A DNA stretch of 64,000 nt from the NCBI RefSeq assembly GCF_030053415.1, contig NZ_JASGBJ010000001.1:1054001-1118000 (forward strand), in the 5' to 3' direction. The notes under the pieces are model-generated. The model worked only from the letters and a program-made list of their open reading frames with translations, was not told where the DNA came from and made no database searches. The position numbers and the translations under genes were made by a program. Shown piece after piece: positions 44,482 through 52,475 of the stretch (the stretch's first letter is position 1; each line of letters starts with the position of its first letter). The DNA is from Marinobacter sp. CHS3-4. Lineage in GTDB: Bacteria; Pseudomonadota; Gammaproteobacteria; Pseudomonadales; Oleiphilaceae.

Positions 44482-45402
44482 GTGAGAAATGTGGATTCGC
44501 CAGACCGGCATTTCATAGAACTACTGACCTGCCTAATTGTTCTATTGGCGCTCTCAGCGGCCTCGTTTGCAGAGGGAAAAGACGAATATCGATTTTCACT
44601 GGGCGAGTCCAGAAACGTTGTGATCGACAGTTTGTTTTCCTCAGGTGACGCCAGGCTGTTGAATGATGCCGTAGAGTTAGAGAGGTACGAAACAACCTTT
44701 TCACCTTTCGGCGTTGTGGGGCATCAATATCGTTACAGGTTTAGCGGGGGTCAGCTTGTACAGATGGAACATGGTGTTGGTGGCTGGGTAGGTCCAAAAA
44801 AAGAGCATCTGACCGAAGAAATGGTTGAGAAGGTAAATGCCAGGCAGCTTGCCTATTTTGACGGTTTGATTGAAACCTATGGTGCACAAAAAATAAATGA
44901 GGGGGACGGTTTTCGCCTGTATGCGTTTGCCACAGATAAGGTCGAGGGTCGCATTTACGTCCGCAGTGAACCAGATGTTTCTGGTCAGACCGTCTTATGG
45001 AAGAAAGGCATGAAGCCTGTCAATCAGGATAACCACGTTTACGAGTCCTGGTTCGGGCTCGGAAGCATCAGTATGGATGGTGATAATCGTAGAAAAGAGA
45101 CCAATTCCATACCTTACAAGGACAGACAAACCTATGTTTGGAAGGTGAAAACTGACTTTACACAGGACACGCCCTATCAAATGAAGCTGGTATTCCCGAC
45201 TCGCCCAGCCGTCGTACCTGAGGGCGTTGAATTTGATGCCAGTGATAACTCCATTGTCGTTCCCATGCGTTCTTACGAAGAGACGGTTGTCGTGCATTTT
45301 GTCATTGACGAAGGCGATCCTCTTGGCGTTCACAAAGCATTCTTGACGGCTAACGGTAAAACCTTTGCAGGCATTTCCTATAAAATTGAGAACGGCCGTT
45401 GA
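44482..45402 (+). CDS. Secreted protein of unknown function
   Basis: About 306 residues. A short charged N-terminus is followed by a hydrophobic stretch (FIELLTCLIVLLALSAASFA) that looks like a signal peptide cleaved before EGKDEY. The mature part is beta-rich with many aromatic residues (YRYRFSGGQLVQMEHGVGGW, WFGLGSISMDGDNRR). I prefer the GTG at 44482, which follows GAGGA; a TTG at 44440 would add 14 residues. No family recognised. GC content is lower than the neighbours, and a repeat copy follows at 45412, hinting at transfer. Confidence 0.6.
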   Translation: MRNVDSPDRHFIELLTCLIVLLALSAASFAEGKDEYRFSLGESRNVVIDSLFSSGDARLLNDAVELERYETTFSPFGVVGHQYRYRFSGGQLVQMEHGVGGWVGPKKEHLTEEMVEKVNARQLAYFDGLIETYGAQKINEGDGFRLYAFATDKVEGRIYVRSEPDVSGQTVLWKKGMKPVNQDNHVYESWFGLGSISMDGDNRRKETNSIPYKDRQTYVWKVKTDFTQDTPYQMKLVFPTRPAVVPEGVEFDASDNSIVVPMRSYEETVVVHFVIDEGDPLGVHKAFLTANGKTFAGISYKIENGR

Positions 45403-45411
45403 TGCGAATTA

Positions 45412-45457
45412 CCGGGACAGATCTATTTTTGACGGATTTAACGGCATAGGATTGGCG
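45412..45457 (+). repeat. Dispersed repeat, copy 3, followed by TTAACGGCATAG..ATTGGCG
   Basis: CCGGGACAGATCTATTTTT is immediately followed by TTAACGGCATAGGATTGGCG (45438-45457). The second part recurs with one change at 56337-56356. So the copies look like pieces of one longer dispersed element. Confidence 0.55.
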
Positions 45458-45518
45458 AAAGGTATCGACTGGGTGCTGATGTGCACTCAGATGCAAACCT
45501 CGGTGACAGGCCCTAAAT

Positions 45519-45824
45519 ATGAACGTGGATAAAGCAAAGAAGCGAATTGCGAAGCAGGTTAAGAAGGGCTTCCACGGCTATCCGTTGGTTTCGCTGGAGT
45601 ACTTTGGTAAAGCGTACGCTGGCAAAACGCCAGATTCAGCCAGCGAGGTTGTTATCGCATATACCGAGGAAGAGGGCGCGGATCCCCAGGAGCAAAAGTT
45701 TGTAAGCGGGGGTGATGCCCGGGAAGACGAAACGATTCAATCCACCCTGCTTAAAATCATTGAGCGGGCGGATGCCAAAACGGTGACCGAGATCGACGGT
45801 ATTTCCACTTTGCCGGAAAGCTGA
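45519..45824 (+). CDS. Conserved-looking small protein, unknown (101 aa)
   Basis: A 101-residue soluble protein with a basic N-terminus (MNVDKAKKRIAKQVKKGFHG), a short beta-like segment (LVSLEYFGKAYAGKTPDSAS) and an acidic C-terminal half. No signal or TM segment. I do not recognise the family. Reading frame and base use look like a real gene. The 237 bases that follow up to tenA show nothing I can name. Confidence 0.58.
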   Translation: MNVDKAKKRIAKQVKKGFHGYPLVSLEYFGKAYAGKTPDSASEVVIAYTEEEGADPQEQKFVSGGDAREDETIQSTLLKIIERADAKTVTEIDGISTLPES

Positions 45825-46061
45825 TGGCACCGTCGGCGAACTTGCCTTTTGGCATCCTCTGCGCGCTTGAAGAGCGGGCTGTCCTCCGGATTACGGCCGC
45901 GTGTCCAGGCATCTGCCTAGCGTTTCGAGGTGAGTACCATAAAGCCGCGTTAGCCGATGGTGATCAGAAGTAACAGCATTGTCCATGCTACCTATGCCGC
46001 CGAGGCATTCAGGGATATTGTCACAGGTGCTCTCGTTTTTGTTGGAACAAAATAAGGGTGT

Positions 46062-46730
46062 TTAGTCGCTTAGTGTGAGCCCCATTTCCCAGAAGTCGAT
46101 CTCCAGCCGCGTGGCGTCCCGGAAAATTCGGGTGAGTTGTTCGAATCGGGAGGGGGATACCTCGGCGAGTCGGTCATCCAGCCAGCGAATTTCTGCGTGC
46201 ATGGCTTCCTGGAATTCGTCGCTTTCATACATCGCGATCCAGGCGTCGTAGGGATTGGATTCGCCACGAATGGTCTCGCTGCGGTGGTTCAGCCAGTTGG
46301 CGATTTCACCATAGCCGACCATGCAGGGTGACAGGGCGACGTGCAGGTCCAGCAGGTCGCCGCGGTTGCCGGTGTCGAGAACGTATCGGGTGTAGGCCAG
46401 TGTGGCGCGGGCTTCAGGGAGCTTGGCCAGTTCGTCCTCCGAGATACCCCAGTCCTTGCAGAAGTCGATATGCAAGCTCAGTTCGGTATCCAGGATGGCC
46501 TGCATGCCATCCTTGGCCTGGCGCATATCGGCCAGGGTGGGGCTTTTGTAGGCGGCCAGCGCAAAGGCGCGGGCAAACTGTATCAGGAACAGATAATCCT
46601 GTTTGAGGTAATGCTGAAATGCGTCCGCAGCCAGCGTGGCATCGCCCAGCTGAGTAACGAAGCTGTGTTGAATGTAGTCTTGCCACTCTTGAGGGCAGGC
46701 TTTTTTGAGGTCTTCAAACTGATAGGCCAT
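46062..46730 (-). CDS. tenA: TenA-family thiaminase II / aminopyrimidine aminohydrolase
   Basis: A 222-residue all-helical protein with the TenA pieces LKQDYLFLIQFARAFALAAY, ALSPCMVGYGEIA containing the active-site cysteine, and a C-terminal Glu in the YESDEFQEAMHAEI region. TenA salvages thiamine breakdown products by deaminating aminopyrimidine. No other thiamine gene is adjacent. A broken start of a BtuF-like gene lies just upstream (46766-46818). Confidence 0.9.
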   Translation of the reverse strand: MAYQFEDLKKACPQEWQDYIQHSFVTQLGDATLAADAFQHYLKQDYLFLIQFARAFALAAYKSPTLADMRQAKDGMQAILDTELSLHIDFCKDWGISEDELAKLPEARATLAYTRYVLDTGNRGDLLDLHVALSPCMVGYGEIANWLNHRSETIRGESNPYDAWIAMYESDEFQEAMHAEIRWLDDRLAEVSPSRFEQLTRIFRDATRLEIDFWEMGLTLSD

Positions 46731-46765
46731 TCCGTTGCTCCAACTTGGACTTTTTTCCAGGCTCT

Positions 46766-46818
46766 CTCTGGCCGCACGGTGAACCCCGATATGCGGACGA
46801 TGCGCTGGGGATAATTCA
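46766..46818 (-). pseudogene. Remnant of the BtuF-like gene start
   Basis: Two blocks match the 5' end of the gene at 39542-40324. Bases 46766-46793 match 40211-40238 at 27 of 28 positions, and 46796-46818 match 40301-40323 at 23 of 23. The 62 bases between them in the intact gene are deleted here. The base after the matched block changes the start codon from ATG to CTG. It is thus a decayed duplicate, 6.5 kb from the intact copy. Confidence 0.8.
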
Positions 46819-46919
46819 GGGCGGCACTATACCGTGGAAGTAAGCGGTTTGGCTTCTATACTAATGAGAGGCTGATTGCTGCCAGGGGCGGCCTGTTGCT
46901 GATTGCTCGGGAGTGGCTG

Positions 46920-48191
46920 ATGGTGGAAAACTGGCAGGATTGGCTGGTGGCCCTGCAGGAAATACGCGTGTCGGATGTGATCCCGCAGGTAGCGGTCCTC
47001 CTGTTTGCAGGGTTGGCCGCGTTCTTTCTGAATCGCTACATCGCCAGGCATACGGCGGGTGACACCCAGGGCGTGCGACACATCACGCAACGCACCATCC
47101 AGCGCCTGGCCTTCCCCCTTTCAATGTTGCTGGTGGTTCTGCTGGGGCGGCCGTTGCTCGCTGCGCTGGATCAGCCGCACTGGGCCCTGGATCTGGCGGT
47201 TCCGCTGCTGATCTCGTCCGCCCTGATTCGCACCCTGGTGTATATGTTGCGCAAGGGCATGCGAAGCGGCCCTCTGGTCAAAGCGTCGGAAAATTTCATC
47301 AGTACCTTCATCTGGCTCGTGGTGGGCTTGTATTTGTTGGGGTTGCTGCCCGGCTTGCTGGCCGCCATGGACAGCCTCGCCATCTCCGTGGGAGAGCTGC
47401 GCATCACGCTGTTGGCGGTCATCAAACTGCTGGTGTTGCTGGGGCTTTTACTGGTGGTTGCCATCTGGCTGTCGGGCATGATCGATCGGCGGCTGTCCAA
47501 GTTGCCGTATCTCAGCGCCGGCGCGGCTGTGGGGTTAGCCAAGGTCAGCAAACTGGTGCTGATCACCGTTGCGGCTCTGTCGGTGCTTAATCTGGTCGGT
47601 ATTGATCTGACGACGCTCGCGGTGTTCGGCGGCGCCCTGGGCGTGGGGCTGGGCTTCGGCCTGCAGCGTATTGCCAGCAACTTCATCAGCGGTTTTATTC
47701 TGGTGTTCGACCGCTCGATCCGCCCCGGTGATGTGATCAGCATCGGCGAGAAGTTCGGCTGGGTGGTCGCACTGCATGCGCGCTATCTGGTGGTGCGTAA
47801 TCGCGACGGCGTGGATACGCTCATTCCCAACGAAAACCTGATCACCACGGAGGTAATTAACTGGTCATATTCCGACCCCAACGTGCGCCTGAAGATCCCG
47901 GTGTCGGTCAGCTACAGTGATGACGTGGAGCGTGCCATGGCCATCATGCTGGAGATCGCTCAGGAACATCCGCGCGTGATTTCGGAGCCAGAGCCGGCCT
48001 GCCGGCTAACAAACTTCGGCGACCATGGCATTCACCTGGAAGTTCGGGTCTGGGTCGCAGACCCGGAAGCCGGTTTCGGCAGCGTGCGCTCGGACATCAG
48101 CCTGGAGATCTGGCGCCGGTTCAAGCAGGAAGGCATCACCATTCCGTTCCCGCAGCAGGACGTGTACATCAAGGAAATGCCGGCGAAATGA
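46920..48191 (+). CDS. MscS-family mechanosensitive channel
   Basis: A 423-residue protein with about six TM helices before the MscS core. The pore-lining TM3 and beta domain are recognisable in GGALGVGLGFGLQRIASNF and SGFILVFDRSIRPGDVISIG. The C-terminal alpha/beta domain includes VRLKIPVSVSYSDDVERAM. It opens on membrane tension during hypo-osmotic shock. I chose the ATG at 46920 with CGGGAG upstream; the ATG at 46896 lacks a site. Extra N-terminal helices mark a YbdG/YnaI-like subclass. Confidence 0.89.
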   Translation: MVENWQDWLVALQEIRVSDVIPQVAVLLFAGLAAFFLNRYIARHTAGDTQGVRHITQRTIQRLAFPLSMLLVVLLGRPLLAALDQPHWALDLAVPLLISSALIRTLVYMLRKGMRSGPLVKASENFISTFIWLVVGLYLLGLLPGLLAAMDSLAISVGELRITLLAVIKLLVLLGLLLVVAIWLSGMIDRRLSKLPYLSAGAAVGLAKVSKLVLITVAALSVLNLVGIDLTTLAVFGGALGVGLGFGLQRIASNFISGFILVFDRSIRPGDVISIGEKFGWVVALHARYLVVRNRDGVDTLIPNENLITTEVINWSYSDPNVRLKIPVSVSYSDDVERAMAIMLEIAQEHPRVISEPEPACRLTNFGDHGIHLEVRVWVADPEAGFGSVRSDISLEIWRRFKQEGITIPFPQQDVYIKEMPAK

Positions 48192-48351
48192 TCCCGTTGG
48201 CCGCTTAACAAAACTGCTCAGCGGCAGAGGTCATCAGACCGATTTTCTGAACTACTTCGCCTTAATGAGTGTGAACCCTCGCAACAGGGCCCATGGTCGG
48301 CACAATTGGACTATCTTCTCTACTTATTCTGTCTTTTCCGGGGTAGGAGGT

Positions 48352-49152
48352 ATGAAATACGTTTTTGGGGTGGCTTTGATGTTTTGCCTGTCGGTCGCCT
48401 ATGCAAACAGGCAGGAAGTCGAGATATATGTAGACAGCGCCTATGAGCCTTTCTCCTACGGTGATGAAAAAGGAGAAGCCAAAGGGGTCTACATCGACAT
48501 CCTTCGCACCGCCTTTTCCAGGATGGAAGGCTACGATGTCACGCTTACTCCCATTCCCTGGAAACGTGGCCAGCGCATCATGGAGCAGGGCGAAGGCATA
48601 GGGCTGGCTCCGGTTTTCTTTCATGGCCACGACTGGCCTTATCTCTATCCCTACTCGTTGTCGTTTTACACCGAAACCATTCTTGCCATCTGCGACCAGA
48701 AGGTGCTCAAACAGCCCCGGCCTGACTGGCCGTATGACTACGTTGGCCTGCGCATCAGCAATGTCGCCGGATTTGATGGCTGGGGTGGTCAGGCGTTCAG
48801 ACAGCTGGTTGATGAAGGCAAAATCCAATATGAAACTGCCAACGGCGCCGCACAGAACGTCATGATGCTGCTTAAAGGGCGAGTCGACTGCATTATGATG
48901 GAAGAGAACGCCTTTCAGCTCCTGACAAAGCAGATATATGCATCGGAAACGTACTACAGGCTTCAGGATGTAAAATATGAAGTGGGTGCGGTAGTCGGGA
49001 CGGATCCGGTCTATATCGGATTTTCAAAAACGGCCAGGGAAAGCGGTGATTGGCCCTTCTTGCTCGATTTCATGCAGTCCTTTGATTCCCAGATCTATCA
49101 GATGATCAAGTCGGGTGAAATTCGTAAGATTTTTGATAACTACACGCTGTGA
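48352..49152 (+). CDS. Orphan periplasmic solute-binding protein (SBP_bac_3 family)
   Basis: A 266-residue protein with a signal peptide (cleavage near VAYA-NR) and a family-3 binding fold: YVDSAYEPFSYGDEKGEAKG, VYIDILRTAF, PIPWKRGQRIM, then a hinge and GRVDCIMMEENAF. A TAGGAGGT site precedes the ATG at 48352. No permease or ATPase is nearby. Orphan members of this family may feed distant transporters, sensor kinases or chemoreceptors. Confidence 0.84.
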   Translation: MKYVFGVALMFCLSVAYANRQEVEIYVDSAYEPFSYGDEKGEAKGVYIDILRTAFSRMEGYDVTLTPIPWKRGQRIMEQGEGIGLAPVFFHGHDWPYLYPYSLSFYTETILAICDQKVLKQPRPDWPYDYVGLRISNVAGFDGWGGQAFRQLVDEGKIQYETANGAAQNVMMLLKGRVDCIMMEENAFQLLTKQIYASETYYRLQDVKYEVGAVVGTDPVYIGFSKTARESGDWPFLLDFMQSFDSQIYQMIKSGEIRKIFDNYTL

Positions 49153-49267
49153 CGGCCAGCACCAGAGACAGGTATAACAATCTAACCTCGACGGAGTTAT
49201 TTTCCCGACACCAGACATTGTTTTATCGTGTATTCAAGTAAGCGTGATGCAACGAAGGGAGAGGGCT

Positions 49268-49726
49268 ATGACGGCACCAGGCGATCAGCTTCGCGTGTTC
49301 TACGATGGCGCCTGCCCGAGCTGTGTCAAAGACCGCAGGCTTTACGAGCGACTTGCGGGCAGGACCGGCGAATCGGTGGAGTGGGTTGATATCACCGGTC
49401 GTGACGATGAGTTGAAGGAACTTGGTATAGACCCGGTAGCCGCGCTTCAGGAGCTTCACGTGGAGGATGGCGAGGGCAACATCCATCGGGAACTGGATGC
49501 CTACATCCTTTTGATGTCACGGGTCTGGCTACTGAAACCTCTGGCCTGGCTGATTGGTCTGCCGGTTATTCGGCCGACGCTGGCGAAGCTTTACCACAAA
49601 TGGGTGGGCGAGCGGCTGGAGAGAACCGGGCGCATGCCTGATTCAAAGGAAAAGCAGAGAGACATCGAAGCGCGCAAGGCCGAGGTTGAAGCCGAGGAAA
49701 GCGCGGAAGACAGAGAGACGTGGTAA
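49268..49726 (+). CDS. DCC-family (DUF393) thiol-disulfide oxidoreductase-like protein
   Basis: A 152-residue protein with the DUF393 start VFYDGACPSCVKDRRLYERL carrying the CxxC pair. The core ends with WLIGLPVIRPTLAKLYHKWV, a helix typical of the family. The C-terminal tail is highly charged. The family has a thioredoxin-like fold, but the role is not established. The ATG at 49268 follows GGGAGAGG. Confidence 0.85.
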   Translation: MTAPGDQLRVFYDGACPSCVKDRRLYERLAGRTGESVEWVDITGRDDELKELGIDPVAALQELHVEDGEGNIHRELDAYILLMSRVWLLKPLAWLIGLPVIRPTLAKLYHKWVGERLERTGRMPDSKEKQRDIEARKAEVEAEESAEDRETW

Positions 49727-49750
49727 TGCGGAGGTCCCGAGCGGTTTCGG

Positions 49751-50194
49751 TTATTCCAGAACGTTTGGCCAGTTCGTGTCGGCTTGCCGAATGAAACCGT
49801 CAGTGTCTTTCAGCCACCGGTCCTGAACGGACTTGTTGTAGTTCAGATACAAGCGGTCATCCCGAATGGCCCAATGTTCTGGGTCGCCCTTCGCAAGATA
49901 GCCTTGGGCGACAGCCCAGGCGCAATAGCCGCCATAGGCGGGAACAAAGCGGTCCGGGCTGGCTTCAAATAGGGCAAGGTTCTCTGCGCTCGCAAATCGC
50001 CAGGTCACGCCCCGGTGTTCGGTTTTGTATTCGCTTGAGCCTTTGGTGGGTTCCCCTGTTTCAAAATAGCTGACGGTGTCGTAGCCGCCTGCTCCAGTGT
50101 TGCTGAGCAGGCCGGTGTAAACAGCCGGTTCCGAAGCCCACGCGCCGGCAGTAACAAACAGTGCGAAGGTGATGAGTAGCAGTTGTCTTTTCAT
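49751..50194 (-). CDS. Secreted YHS-domain protein
   Basis: A 147-residue protein with a signal peptide (cleavage near AWAS-EP) and a YHS-type core: TGAGGYDTVSYFETGEPTKG, EHRGVTWRFASAENLALFEA, PAYGGYCAWAVAQGYLAKG. This is the variant of YHS domain seen in secreted proteins, with a possible role in metal or heme handling. The ATG at 50194 follows AGGAGA. Confidence 0.84.
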   Translation of the reverse strand: MKRQLLLITFALFVTAGAWASEPAVYTGLLSNTGAGGYDTVSYFETGEPTKGSSEYKTEHRGVTWRFASAENLALFEASPDRFVPAYGGYCAWAVAQGYLAKGDPEHWAIRDDRLYLNYNKSVQDRWLKDTDGFIRQADTNWPNVLE

Positions 50195-50339
50195 GGTGTG
50201 TTCTCCTCGGTTTGTAGACACCCGGACGGTGGATTTGTTTCACGATGGTAGCCAGTATTGACCGGGAAGCGCGTTCGGGCTGGCTGGTCCGCGGTGATAG
50301 AGGCTTGATGGGGCCTGGATGAAAAGAAGGAGCTGAAGC

Positions 50340-50795
50340 ATGCAAATCGGTGTAATCGCAGATACCCACAGCAAGATGCGCCCCGAGGCCCTGGACATGT
50401 TGAAGGGCTCGGAACTGATCCTCCATGCCGGTGACGTGGGCCGGGACGAGGTTCTATACGCGTTGGAGGCCATCGCTCCTGTGATTGCAATCCGAGGCAA
50501 TATCGATAAAACCGGCCGCGCAGCGACACTGCCCGACGTTCAGGAATTTGAATTCCTCGGCCACGCCTTTTACATGCTTCACGACGTCAAAACCCTCGAT
50601 GTCGATCCGCAAAGTCGTTACCGCGTGGTCATTGCCGGCCACTCCCACAAACCCCGCAACGAATGGATTGGCGATGTGCTGTATTTCAATCCCGGTGGTG
50701 CCGGCCCACGGCGTTTTACGCTGCCGATCACAGTGGGGCGGCTGCAGGTGAGTGAAGGCGGTGTGGTGGGTAAGATTATTGAGTTGCCGGTTTGA
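50340..50795 (+). CDS. YfcE/MJ0936-type metallophosphodiesterase
   Basis: A 151-residue calcineurin-like phosphoesterase with intact metal motifs: IADTHSKM (D-x-H), LHAGDVG (G-D), IRGNIDK (G-N) and VIAGHSHKP (G-H-x-H). YfcE-like enzymes hydrolyse phosphodiesters in vitro; the natural substrate is unclear. This contrasts with the degenerate motifs of the glycosyltransferase at 11770. Standard length. Confidence 0.9.
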   Translation: MQIGVIADTHSKMRPEALDMLKGSELILHAGDVGRDEVLYALEAIAPVIAIRGNIDKTGRAATLPDVQEFEFLGHAFYMLHDVKTLDVDPQSRYRVVIAGHSHKPRNEWIGDVLYFNPGGAGPRRFTLPITVGRLQVSEGGVVGKIIELPV

Positions 50796-50814
50796 TCACC
50801 TGGAAATCTGCGGC

Positions 50815-50949
50815 CTAGCCCGATGACCTTACGTCTTCAACCACTTCCAGCTTCACCCGAAACCCACAGGCTGCGGCATATTTGTTCAGGGTTCCCCAGC
50901 TCGGATTGCTCCGGCGCCGTTCCAGTCTGGAGATGGCACCATTGGCGCC
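50815..50949 (-). pseudogene. C-terminal fragment of an XRE/HigA-like regulator
   Basis: Forty-four codons read GANGAISRLERRRSNPSW and continue to KYAAACGFRVKLEVVE before a stop. This matches the last helix-turn-helix helix and tail of HigA/Xre-type antitoxins (I-S-R-x-E-x-x-x-S-N-P). An in-frame TAA directly precedes it and no start codon or partner toxin is seen, so it is a truncated remnant. Confidence 0.55.
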
Positions 50950-51059
50950 TTACAGCATTCCTAAGGTGTATCGCTTTGGATTTGGACCTGTTTTAAGGAG
51001 CAAAATCCTGGTCCCCGTGAGCCTCGTGTTTTCTAACACGATCCACGCGTCGAGCCAGG

Positions 51060-52358
51060 CTAGGAAGTCATCTTTCTTGCGGATACCCCGATTCGCTCGG
51101 CCAGGTAATCGCAGAAGTGTTGGGCAACGTCCTTGCCATCAAGGTCTTCGGCGATGGTCACCTTCTTTTGCTCGTTATCAACCGCAATAATCTTGAAGTG
51201 TTCCACTTTGTCCACGCCTTGTCCCGTGCTGCCCGTGCGTTTGATGGTTAGGTGCCCAATCTGATCCATGGCCAGCTTGCGGCTGAGCACAGGCAGGTAG
51301 AGCCAGCTTCTCAAGGTACGAATTCCCTGCCGGTCAATGCGGACGATAAGGCGGTTGAAGGGTAGGTACAAAGCGGCAGCGCCTGCAGCGATTGCGACCA
51401 GCACAAAGGGAACGCTGAACAGACCCACAAACACGCCAAAGGCCCCGCCTGAAAAAGCGATTGTCAGCATCATTGTGCTGGCAAACCCGAAGCCGCCTGC
51501 AAAGATCCAGGCAAACACGCTCAGCATCTTGTTGCGGAACATAGGGAAACGCATTTTTATCTGATGGCCATAATCCTGGTAGTGCATGGCACGGGAAAGA
51601 CCTGGCAGATCTAGCTGCCCAGACTGTATGGCTTCTTTGGCGGCTTGAGATTCTTTATTGCGCTGGTCGCGTACCTGGGTACTGATGTCATGCTCGACAT
51701 TGTGAGAGCGGGCATCTCCTTGGAATGCCGGAATGTCGTACTGGCGCTCCAGGTCGACGCCCTCAATATCCGCTTTCACGGACAGGCGCCAGAAATGGTA
51801 CCGGCTGGACCGTTCAATATCCGCTTCTGGCAAGTCTCCCGGCAGGTCAAATCGAAAGGCCAAGCGCACACCTTGCCCGGCTGTCTCGATTTTCGGAGTA
51901 CCGCGCTCCGCCCAGAGTATCCGCTCTTTGCGAGTGCGGTTCTTGCCAGATCCGGAGACATAGGTGTAAATGCATTCCAGTGTCACGGAGACTTCTGCCC
52001 CGGATGCTGCGAGTTCCTGGACCCCTAGTCTCGGCACCAGGATCGTGCCACCCATCTGGCCACCAATGGCCGCCGGATAAGGGTCCATCACCAGCTCGAC
52101 CGTGCCATAGTGACGATACTCCCGGGTCATGCTGACGGCTTTCCACAGAAGCCCCAGGCCCACGGCGGGAAATGCAACGACCATTAAAATCAGCCACAGG
52201 TTTTCATCCAGGGCCTTTGGCAGCGTCCAGAGTAGAGGCGTGCTTATGGCGTTCCACATCAGGGCCATAACCCAAGTCAGCAACAGCGTGCGTTTGCGAT
52301 CAGACCGAATGCGAGGGGATTCCCAGCCCTTGCGGCTTTGCCAATTGGAATGCGTCAT
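51060..52358 (-). CDS. Membrane protein of unknown function (DUF3592-like layout)
   Basis: A 432-residue protein. Two TM helices (about 25-45 and 53-73) are followed by a ~190-residue extracytoplasmic or cytoplasmic beta-rich region (VTLECIYTYVSGSGKNRTRK, RERILWAERGTP). Two more TM helices (about 275-325) precede a C-terminal PH-like segment with GIRTLRSWLYLPVLSRKLAM. The layout of paired TM helices around a beta domain resembles DUF3592-type proteins, but I cannot fix the family. No operon partners. Confidence 0.66.
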   Translation of the reverse strand: MTHSNWQSRKGWESPRIRSDRKRTLLLTWVMALMWNAISTPLLWTLPKALDENLWLILMVVAFPAVGLGLLWKAVSMTREYRHYGTVELVMDPYPAAIGGQMGGTILVPRLGVQELAASGAEVSVTLECIYTYVSGSGKNRTRKERILWAERGTPKIETAGQGVRLAFRFDLPGDLPEADIERSSRYHFWRLSVKADIEGVDLERQYDIPAFQGDARSHNVEHDISTQVRDQRNKESQAAKEAIQSGQLDLPGLSRAMHYQDYGHQIKMRFPMFRNKMLSVFAWIFAGGFGFASTMMLTIAFSGGAFGVFVGLFSVPFVLVAIAAGAAALYLPFNRLIVRIDRQGIRTLRSWLYLPVLSRKLAMDQIGHLTIKRTGSTGQGVDKVEHFKIIAVDNEQKKVTIAEDLDGKDVAQHFCDYLAERIGVSARKMTS

Positions 52359-52475
52359 TGTGGTGGGTCCATCCGATGATGACAGCCTGGTTAAACCAGA
52401 ATCTTAGTTTTGGTTGGTGCCAAATTTCCGGCTAGCATGATACCTCCAGATGGATGACTCTAGAAGGAAACCAGA

